A stretch of 10,960 nt of DNA from an uncultured Selenomonadaceae bacterium. Lineage in GTDB: Bacteria > Bacillota > Negativicutes > Selenomonadales > Selenomonadaceae. Shown here one piece after another: positions 6,415 to 10,960 of the stretch (its first letter is position 1; each line of letters begins with the position of its first letter). Under the pieces are notes generated by a model that was not told where the DNA came from, did no database searches, and worked only from the letters and a program-made list of their open reading frames with translations. The stretch covers positions 1 through 10,960 of the forward strand of contig CAJOKY010000050.1 in NCBI GenBank assembly GCA_905235425.1. Direction: 5' to 3'. Position numbers and translations under genes: made by a program.

Positions 6415-6420
6415 ATTATA
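6415..6420 (-). promoter_or_regulatory. Possible -10 element of the secreted-protein gene
   Basis: A perfect TATAAT on the minus strand 48 bases before the ATG at 6366. The sequence 16-18 bases further upstream (around AAGGACTT) is a poor match to TTGACA, so only the -10 is convincing. Confidence 0.4.
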
Positions 6421-6518
6421 AACGGCTATTTTTTAAAAGTCCTTAGGATAAATTAAATTTAAATTAAAGTTCCTTTTTTCAATAATCAAATAACGTCAAA
6501 AATCCTGCAACTGCAAAA

Positions 6519-6614
6519 TTATATTCGGTTTATTGCGGCTATCAGCTGATCCATTTCGATAATGTCACTTTTCTTTATGCCAAAATGCTCTGCTATCTTT
6601 TGTATAGCACCCAT
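6519..6614 (-). pseudogene. Remnant of an XRE/Cro-CI-type repressor (HTH tail)
   Basis: A 31-codon frame from ATG at 6614 to TAA at 6519 encodes MGAIQKIAEHFGIKKSDIIE and a short tail. This resembles the last helix region of the XRE-type HTH in phage-like repressors, where a similar stretch (a helix with K-A--FGI, then KSDLIE-like) follows the recognition helix. The first helices are missing, and an in-frame TAA lies two codons before the ATG. I read it as a leftover of a deleted repressor gene rather than a working peptide. A perfect 13-base palindrome (6626-6638) lies just upstream. The match is short, so confidence is limited. Confidence 0.45.
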
Positions 6615-6625
6615 TCGTTAGTTAA

Positions 6626-6638
6626 TCTTATCATAAGA
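6626..6638. repeat. Palindrome TCTTATcATAAGA
   Basis: Two 6-base arms (6626-6631 and 6633-6638) are perfectly complementary around one C. It lies 11 bases upstream of the XRE remnant's ATG, where an autoregulatory operator could have been. The assignment is speculative. Confidence 0.35.
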
Positions 6639-6710
6639 CCTGCTCGCAATTCTCGTGTAGTATTTAATGCAAATTTATGGATAGTAGAGGTTGTTTTCAC
6701 CTAAAAGCGC

Positions 6711-6746
6711 CGAGAAGCCCCCGCCTTTAGACGTGGGGTTGTTGAC
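6711..6746 (+). mobile_element. Right-end remnant of an IS200/IS605-type element
   Basis: The sequence AGAAGCCCCCGCCTTTAG followed by ACGTGGGG and TTGTTGAC has the form seen at the right end of many IS200/IS605 (TnpB-bearing) elements: a CCCC...GGGG imperfect hairpin after GAAG. Here CCCCGC (6719-6724) pairs with GTGGGG (6733-6738) with one G-U pair. In such elements this region also forms the 3' part of the TnpB guide RNA. No tnpA or tnpB coding sequence remains beside it, so it is a decayed or solo end. Recognition is from memory of the family pattern. Confidence 0.55.
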
Positions 6747-6860
6747 AAAATAAAAATGCTACAATAAGTCTATAAAAAACGTTATATCTTAACCGATTCG
6801 CTCGGTTGTTTATTTGCTGTCAAAGCTCGTCACCGCGCTAAAAATTTTCAAAATGTTACG

Positions 6861-7073
6861 TTTTACGGCAGACATGGCAACGATACAATAACGCTTTACG
6901 AAGACGCAAAGTATAATTACATTTCAGGCAGCGCAGGGCGGAATTTTTATAACAGCGACGATAATGTTTTGTTCAAATATGTTGCAGGAGACGCTCAAGA
7001 CACAATCGACGTTTTCAATGAAAATTCCACGCTCCAAATTTTCAACTATCGAAAGAGTGCGAAAAAATTATAA
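6861..7073 (+). pseudogene. Fragment of a GNDTI/RTX-like repeat surface protein
   Basis: A start-less open frame (clear from 6861, open from 6768) encodes two repeat-like segments: GRHGNDTITLYEDAKYNYIS, then a Gly/Asn-rich turn, then FKYVAGDAQDTIDVFNE and NSTLQI. The GNDTI and GD-QDTI words spaced by beta-strand-like stretches are typical of calcium-binding RTX-like repeats in very large secreted or surface proteins. After NSTLQI the pattern stops and the frame ends at TAA (7071-7073). There is no usable start codon and no ribosome site, so this is a truncated internal or C-terminal piece. It probably marks a past recombination at this site, beside the IS-type end. Confidence 0.55.
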
Positions 7074-7130
7074 GGTCTTTTGACAAATTTTTCAAGAATC
7101 TTCCGCCTTTATAGATGGTGAGGAGTTCAA

Positions 7131-7172
7131 GGACAATATAAAATAATTTTGATATTTTAATCGAAATTGTCC
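7131..7172. promoter_or_regulatory. Nested inverted repeat before the RpiR start (candidate operator)
   Basis: GGACAAT (7131-7137) and ATTGTCC (7166-7172) are perfect reverse complements. Inside them TAAAATA (7139-7145) and TATTTTA (7153-7159) form a second perfect pair. The structure ends 34 bases before the TTG start of the HTH gene, a fitting place for autoregulation. The word AAATAATTTT inside it recurs in the palindrome at 10353-10376. I find no convincing -35/-10 pair nearby. AT-rich repeats arise easily by chance, so this stays tentative. Confidence 0.35.
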
Positions 7173-7206
7173 GCAAAAAAACTTTTCTCTACGGGAGGGA
7201 AAAAAT

Positions 7207-7392
7207 TTGAAATTTGAAGAAATTGTCAATCGGCACAAAAAATTTTTAAATCAAACTGATTTAATGATTTTACAGTTTATTTTAAATCATCGCAATCAAA
7301 TGCGACACATTTCAATACACGACTTGGCTAAAAAATGTTGCGTGTCGAGTACGACGATTGTCCGATTCGCTCAAAAATTAGGAAAAACTTGA
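7207..7392 (+). CDS. RpiR-type regulator, N-terminal HTH half (split or broken gene)
   Basis: A 61-residue protein matching the N-terminal HTH domain of RpiR-family regulators: a helix LNQTDLMILQFILNHRNQM (14-32), then the HTH core ISIHDLAKKCCVSSTTIVRFAQKLG (35-59). VRFAQKLG is the family signature; in intact proteins it continues GF-GF-E and a linker before the SIS domain. Here it ends at once with KT and TGA. The SIS half follows in another frame at 7392. The start is TTG with GGGAGGG seven bases upstream. It faces the GH13/GH4 operon, as RpiR regulators (GlvR or MalR types) often sit beside alpha-glucoside genes. About 55-60 residues of linker seem to be missing between the halves, which suggests an internal deletion with a frame change. 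Whether the HTH alone binds DNA is unknown. Confidence 0.8.
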   Translation: MKFEEIVNRHKKFLNQTDLMILQFILNHRNQMRHISIHDLAKKCCVSSTTIVRFAQKLGKT

Positions 7393-7871
7393 TGAAAAGA
7401 AATTATGATAACGCAAGCCGCTTAATGCATGAAGCCAATCGAGTTTTTGCTTTCGCGTCGGGATGTGTTCAAAGTAATGTTGTTCGTGAGTTGCAAAGAT
7501 TATTTTTTTACGACAGCGTTTTGATTTGCGACATCGGCGGCGAGGATGAATTTTATTCCGCACTCAAAACCGCCAATAAAGACGATCTGTTTATTTTTGT
7601 TTCGTTGAGCGGTGAATCGCATTATGTCACGGAATTTTCTCAACAACTTCAATTAAAAGGCATTCCGCTAATTTCAATCACAACATTTCATGAAAATACG
7701 CTTGCAAGTTGTTCGACAGAAAATCTTTACATTTTTTCCAAAGAGTTTCCGATTAATTCACCTGAACAAATTTCGTTCAAATCAATGTTTACATATTTTC
7801 TTTTGCTTGAAATTTGGTATGTGAACTACAGAATTTACGTTCAAAATCAAGACTCAAAGGAAAAATCTTAA
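7392..7871 (+). CDS. RpiR-type regulator, C-terminal SIS half (split or broken gene)
   Basis: A 159-residue SIS (sugar isomerase) domain, which in RpiR regulators senses phosphosugars. Visible marks: the VFAFASGCVQ loop (18-27) where the family has FG-G-S, the SLSGES motif (71-76) that matches the phosphate-binding S-SG-T/S loop, and the GIPLISITTF strand. The start chosen is ATG at 7392, which overlaps the TGA of the HTH half (TGATG) and has AGGA eight bases upstream, so it could be translated by reinitiation. The open frame runs back to an ATG at 7335, but those residues are the HTH read out of frame. The 3' end overlaps the end of the convergent HAD gene by 18 bases. It may be an inactive remnant or one half of a two-chain regulator. 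Confidence 0.75.
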   Translation: MKRNYDNASRLMHEANRVFAFASGCVQSNVVRELQRLFFYDSVLICDIGGEDEFYSALKTANKDDLFIFVSLSGESHYVTEFSQQLQLKGIPLISITTFHENTLASCSTENLYIFSKEFPINSPEQISFKSMFTYFLLLEIWYVNYRIYVQNQDSKEKS

Positions 7872-8627
7872 CATCGCGCCTACATCGTCAAAAACTTTTT
7901 TCGCTTGAGATTTTATTTCGTCGCGAGCAGTGTTGACCGTGTAACCGCCAAAAGCCTTAATCATCGGCAAATCGTTTATCTCGTCGCCGATAACGTAAAG
8001 CTTGCTATTTTGCCAATTCATAGTTTTCAGCAAAGTTTCTAACCCCTGACGCTTGCTTATTCCAAGCGGCGTAATATCAACGCTACCTATGTTTGGATAA
8101 GCGCGAATTTTTTCGCCAAAATTTTTGTTCAAAATTTCAGCACATTCACTTGACTGCTCCGGCGTTTTAAATCCCAAAGAAAATTGGTGAATACCTTGCA
8201 AATTTTCAATTTCAGACTCAGCAATTTTTGTTATCTGAAAATCCCACTCCTCAGCCTCGCGCACAATCCATGAACCTTCGGAGTCGTGGCAAAGGTACGT
8301 TGTATCTTTAGTTGAAAATGCAAAGTGAAAAGATTTTCTCACAATCGGTTCAAGCGAAATTGCTTTAAGCGTTTGACTGTCGATATTGGCTTGATAAAGT
8401 ATATTGCCAGCCTTATCGCGAATTATGCCGCCGTTATTGCAAGTTACAAAATCATATTCAACGCCGTAATGCTTGAGTTGCGGCACAAGCATGCCATAAT
8501 CTCGACCGGAAACCATGCCGAATCTATTTCCCGCCGACCGCCAAACATGAACTCCTTCAACAGTCTTTGGGCTGATTGTTCCATTGCGAAATAAAGTTCC
8601 GTCGTAATCACTTGCCGCAATCTTCAT
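7854..8627 (-). CDS. HAD-family (Cof-like) sugar phosphatase
   Basis: A 257-residue hydrolase of the Cof/HAD-IIB group with all four HAD motifs: Asp7 and Asp9 in SDYDGTL, Ser40 in VSGR, Lys192 in GISKRQG, and Asp215 and Asp219 in GDEINDLPM. A cap domain occupies about residues 80-185. Members are cytoplasmic and dephosphorylate sugar phosphates or flavin and nucleotide phosphates; the exact substrate cannot be read. The ATG shares its A with the TAA stop of the GH13 gene (TAATG), and its AGGAGG site lies inside the last GH13 codons, so the two are translationally coupled. In this operon a role in lowering hexose-phosphate levels after GH4 cleavage is plausible, but inferred. The 3' end runs 18 bases into the convergent SIS gene. 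Confidence 0.9.
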   Translation of the reverse strand: MKIAASDYDGTLFRNGTISPKTVEGVHVWRSAGNRFGMVSGRDYGMLVPQLKHYGVEYDFVTCNNGGIIRDKAGNILYQANIDSQTLKAISLEPIVRKSFHFAFSTKDTTYLCHDSEGSWIVREAEEWDFQITKIAESEIENLQGIHQFSLGFKTPEQSSECAEILNKNFGEKIRAYPNIGSVDITPLGISKRQGLETLLKTMNWQNSKLYVIGDEINDLPMIKAFGGYTVNTARDEIKSQAKKVFDDVGAMLRFFL

Positions 8628-10291
8628 TAAAATTCCTCCTCATAAACTACTGCTTCAGTTGATTGCAAAATTCCTTTTTCGGTAGTGGAATAATTGCCGA
8701 AAATTTTTTTAGCCTTGTTCAAAAATCCTGCGTCGAATGAAACTTTATCCGGCGTGAAATTCACCAGCGTGTAAATTTTTTTGTTGCCGAGTGAACGCAC
8801 GAATGCAAAAATATTTTCATCATCTTGCAAAAGTTCTTCATAATCGCCGTGCATGAGAACTTCACTGTCTTTTCTGAAAGCATTGAACTTGCGATAAAAA
8901 TTCAGCACCGAATCCGCGTCCTTGTCCTCAACTTCAGCATTGCAGGTTTTATAATCGTCGTGAATCGGCAACCAAGATTTTCCTGAAGTAAAGCCGGCAT
9001 TTTCTCCCGAAGTCCACTGCATCGGCGTTCTTGCACTGTCTCGGCTGAAGAAATGCACAAAGTCCATCGCCTCTTTCGACGTGAAACCTTCTTTCAATGA
9101 AAGTTCATACTGACCGCGCGAAGAAATGTCGTTATACTGCTCAATAGAATCCCACGCTACATTTGTGAAACCGAGTTCCTGCCCTTGAAAAATAAATGGC
9201 GTACCTCTAAGCGTCATCAAAATTCTTGCAAAGGCTTTCACGGCTTTTATCGAGTCCGCACCTTCCGGCATAAAATGATTCATGCAACGCGGCTGATCGT
9301 GATTTTCAAAAAATATAGGACACCAACCATTTTCTTTAGTCGCAATTTGACTGTCGGACAACGCTTTTTTAAATTCTGTCAATTTCCATTTGCGCGGATA
9401 GCACCAAATTTCGCCGTCAGTGAAAGCCAATGTCAAGTGACTAAACTCAAACAGCATATCAAAAACGCCGTCGTCGCCGACCCACTGATTAAGCTCTTCA
9501 GCCGCAACGCCGTTAGCCTCGCCGACGGTAAAAATATCGTGACCGTCAAAAACTTTTTTCTTGAACTCATGCAGAAAATACAAAATTCCCGGAGTGTTCG
9601 CAGTCATCTTGTGAATAGCAACCGTGCCGTCTTTGTTGTCGGGCTCGCCATCGACAAATTCAGCCGGCTTTTTTATGTATGTTATCGCGTCGATTCTGAA
9701 ACCGCCGACACCTTTATCAAGCCAAAAATTTGCCGCGTCATAAAGTGCTTGACGAACTTCAGGATTTTCCCAATTCAAGTCAGGTTGTTGAACCGCGAAG
9801 GTATGCAGATAATATTGCTGTCTTTCCTCACACCAATTCCAAGCACTGCCGCCGAAAATTCCGCGCCAATTTGTAGGCGCACTGCCATCAGCTTTAGCGT
9901 CACGCCAAATGTACCAATCAGCTTTTGGATTAGTTCGACTTGATTTCGATTCAATAAACCAAGAATTTTTTTCGGAACTGTGATTGTAAACCAAATCCAT
10001 AACAATTTTTATTCCGCGTTTATCGGCTTCAGAAATTAAATTTTCAAAGTCAGCCATTGTGCCGTAAGCAGGGTCAATCGCCGTGTAGTCTGCAATATCG
10101 TAGCCGTTATCAACTTGCGGAGAAGGATAAATCGGCGTCAACCAAATTGCACCAATTCCTAACTTTTGGAGATAATCCAACTTTTGAGTAATGCCGACAA
10201 TATCGCCCGTGCCGCTACCTGTCGTATCCATAAAACTTTTTGGATAAATTTGATAAACAGCAGTTTTTTGCCACCATTTTAAATTTTTCAT
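8627..10291 (-). CDS. GH13 alpha-glucosidase (oligo-1,6-glucosidase/MalL or TreC type)
   Basis: A cytoplasmic GH13 enzyme of 554 residues, the normal length for oligo-1,6-glucosidase, alpha-glucosidase and trehalose-6-phosphate hydrolase. The catalytic residues are in place: nucleophile Asp201 in GFRIDAI, acid/base Glu258 in TVGEANG and transition-state stabiliser Asp332 in ENHDQPR. Conserved DLVYNHSS (99-106) and ARTPMQW are also present. Ala202 after the nucleophile, instead of the Val usual in alpha-1,6-specific enzymes, hints at alpha-1,4 or broad activity (inference). I chose ATG at 10291 because MKNLKWWQKTAVYQIYPKSF matches family N-termini. A GTG at 10336 would add 15 unusual residues. 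It follows the GH4 gene after 92 bases and is coupled to the HAD gene by TAATG. A hairpin before the ATG may position its ribosome site. Confidence 0.92.
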   Translation of the reverse strand: MKNLKWWQKTAVYQIYPKSFMDTTGSGTGDIVGITQKLDYLQKLGIGAIWLTPIYPSPQVDNGYDIADYTAIDPAYGTMADFENLISEADKRGIKIVMDLVYNHSSEKNSWFIESKSSRTNPKADWYIWRDAKADGSAPTNWRGIFGGSAWNWCEERQQYYLHTFAVQQPDLNWENPEVRQALYDAANFWLDKGVGGFRIDAITYIKKPAEFVDGEPDNKDGTVAIHKMTANTPGILYFLHEFKKKVFDGHDIFTVGEANGVAAEELNQWVGDDGVFDMLFEFSHLTLAFTDGEIWCYPRKWKLTEFKKALSDSQIATKENGWCPIFFENHDQPRCMNHFMPEGADSIKAVKAFARILMTLRGTPFIFQGQELGFTNVAWDSIEQYNDISSRGQYELSLKEGFTSKEAMDFVHFFSRDSARTPMQWTSGENAGFTSGKSWLPIHDDYKTCNAEVEDKDADSVLNFYRKFNAFRKDSEVLMHGDYEELLQDDENIFAFVRSLGNKKIYTLVNFTPDKVSFDAGFLNKAKKIFGNYSTTEKGILQSTEAVVYEEEF

Positions 10292-10341
10292 AAAAATTGC
10301 GGCGGCTCTCAACGTTAAATGAAAGTCGCCGCGCACCTCCT
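10292..10341 (-). promoter_or_regulatory. Distant Shine-Dalgarno with bridging hairpin before the GH13 start
   Basis: On the minus strand AGGAGG (10341-10336) is a perfect ribosome site but lies 44 bases before the ATG at 10291. Between them GCGGCG (10332-10327) and CGCCGC (10304-10299) form a perfect 6-bp GC stem with a 22-base loop. Folding would bring the site to about 10 bases from the ATG (TGC plus AATTTTT). Phage T4 gene 38 is a known case of such bridging. The alternative is that a GTG at 10336 is the start, but it overlaps the AGGAGG itself. Confidence 0.5.
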
Positions 10342-10352
10342 CTTAAGACGTG

Positions 10353-10376
10353 TTAAATCATTTTAAAATTATTTAA
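10353..10376. promoter_or_regulatory. 24-bp palindrome in the GH4-GH13 gap (candidate operator)
   Basis: Twelve facing base pairs around 10364/10365, eleven of them complementary (the mismatch is 10359 against 10370). The core is TTTTAAAA. It shares AAATAATTTT (minus strand) with the inverted repeat before the RpiR start, so both may be sites for the same regulator, or both may be AT-rich chance. It is followed by no T-run that would make it a terminator. Confidence 0.35.
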
Positions 10377-10383
10377 GTTCAGG

Positions 10384-10960
10384 TCAATAGCCCTTATTAG
10401 CTTCAATCAAGTCGTCCAAAATCAATTTAGCAACGCGAATGCTAGGAACTGTCTTTGAAAGCGTCAACGCCTGCCAAAGTTTGATGTAAGAATGTTCAAT
10501 CCAAGCGTCAACCGCCAATTTTTCAACGGAAACTTGTTGCTCCATAAGCCCTTTTTGGAATTGCGGAATGTCTCCGACGACAAGCGGCTCGGAACCTTGA
10601 TTTCCAACAATGCAGGGAATTTCAACCATCGCGGTCGGGTCGAAATTTCTAATCGCGCCTTTGTTCTCGACAATCAACAGCATATTTTCTTTTGTGTTGA
10701 AAGCAATCGCCGTTGCAAGGTCGACGATAAACGATGCGTGTCCATCGACTTCAATCGTTGTATCTTTAGCCGTGCCGGCTTCTTTAATTCGGCGGCATTC
10801 AGTAAAAATAATTTTTTCGCGCCCTTCCATAACTTCATTAGCGCGGGTATGTTCGGGATTGGAATGTTTAACAACTTCGTCTTGGCAAAGATAATATTTC
10901 AAGTATGTATTCGGTACGGTGTTCGGATCAATCGGTGCAAAATCTTTAGCCATTTCAAAA
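10384..10960 (-). CDS. GH4 6-phospho-alpha-glucosidase, C-terminal part (MalH/GlvA/AglB type)
   Basis: The C-terminal roughly 190 residues of a GH4 enzyme of about 440. The frame runs off the window edge; the Met at 10953 has no ribosome site and is internal. Segments typical of the MalH/GlvA/AglB branch are plain: LPNTYLKYYL-like NTYLKYYL, HSNPEHTRANEVM, GREKIIFTECRRI, DGHASFIVDLATAIAFNT, PCIVGNQGSEPL, QFQKGLMEQQVSVEKLAVDAWIE and LTLSKTVPS. These enzymes use NAD and a divalent metal to split alpha-glucoside 6-phosphates delivered by a PTS. The NAD-binding and metal-binding parts lie outside the window. It is the most upstream gene visible in the operon with GH13 and HAD. A matching PTS gene would be expected further upstream (inference). 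Confidence 0.92.
   Translation of the reverse strand, partial: FEMAKDFAPIDPNTVPNTYLKYYLCQDEVVKHSNPEHTRANEVMEGREKIIFTECRRIKEAGTAKDTTIEVDGHASFIVDLATAIAFNTKENMLLIVENKGAIRNFDPTAMVEIPCIVGNQGSEPLVVGDIPQFQKGLMEQQVSVEKLAVDAWIEHSYIKLWQALTLSKTVPSIRVAKLILDDLIEANKGY

Larger units (their letters stand above)
6367..7206. other. Gene-poor region with decayed remnants
   Basis: About 840 bases with no intact gene. What I can recognise is listed separately: a -10 element at 6415, an XRE repressor tail (6519-6614), an IS200/IS605-type end (6711-6746), a surface-protein fragment (6861-7073) and an inverted repeat (7131-7172). The stretches between, especially 6421-6518 and 6639-6710, hold AT-rich sequence in which I see nothing firm. 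Confidence 0.7.

Noticed and set aside
6739..6765. Plus-strand promoter TTGTTG with TGCTACAAT
   Set aside because: The -10 with TG extension is fair, but the spacing to TTGTTG is 15 and to TTGACA only 12. It leads into a start-less pseudogene fragment.
7080..7115. Plus-strand promoter TTGACA with TATAGA before the RpiR gene
   Set aside because: The spacer would be 24 bases, far too long for a standard promoter.
9185..9943. 252-residue plus-strand reading frame
   Set aside because: It lies entirely opposite the GH13 gene, whose catalytic motifs are plain. No ribosome site or family resemblance supports the opposite frame.
10334..10336. GTG as GH13 start codon
   Set aside because: It would add MRGDFHLTLRAAAIF before the conserved MKNLKWWQKT, and the GTG overlaps the AGGAGG site, leaving only an AGAGG too close to use. 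It is not fully excluded.

Overview
The window looks like chromosomal DNA of an AT-rich, low-GC anaerobe. A Negativicutes (Selenomonadales-type) Firmicute fits best. The reasons are an ArsAB-like double CobT protein (ArsAB is known from Sporomusa), TTG and GTG starts behind strong AGGAGG-type ribosome sites, and a fragment of a GNDTI-repeat surface protein. This assignment is inference; no rRNA or other phylogenetic marker is present.

Left part (1-2310): a plus-strand gene encodes a 687-residue protein made of two CobT-type domains. The first keeps the catalytic motifs and the second has lost them. Convergent to it, and separated only by an array of 7-bp repeats, is the minus-strand dnaX-ybaB pair (4197 to 2312). 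It has a strong promoter (TTGACC-17-TATAAT) and a likely TTG start for dnaX.

Middle (4273-6420), all minus strand: a small secreted His/Pro-rich protein with its own terminator, then a stand-alone CheB methylesterase domain and a LacX-like aldose 1-epimerase. A second heptad array lies between the last two and encodes the last residues of the CheB protein. A good intrinsic terminator closes this run.

Degraded region (6376-7206): no intact gene. It holds three unrelated remnants: the tail of an XRE-type repressor, a right end of an IS200/IS605-type element, and a fragment of an RTX/GNDTI-repeat surface protein.

Right part (7207-10960): an alpha-glucoside utilisation locus. On the minus strand run a GH4 6-phospho-alpha-glucosidase (cut by the window edge), a GH13 alpha-glucosidase, and a HAD-family phosphatase translationally coupled to the GH13 gene. 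Facing them on the plus strand is an RpiR-type regulator split into separate HTH and SIS halves. The expected logic is PTS uptake (not in the window), cleavage of the phosphorylated and free glucosides by GH4 and GH13, and control by RpiR. The split regulator raises the question of whether that control still works.

The most unusual points are the one-chain CobT pseudo-heterodimer, the phased heptad arrays (G-rich units switching to complementary units) in three intergenic positions, the split RpiR gene with a TGATG junction, and a hairpin that may bridge a distant Shine-Dalgarno sequence to the GH13 start codon.
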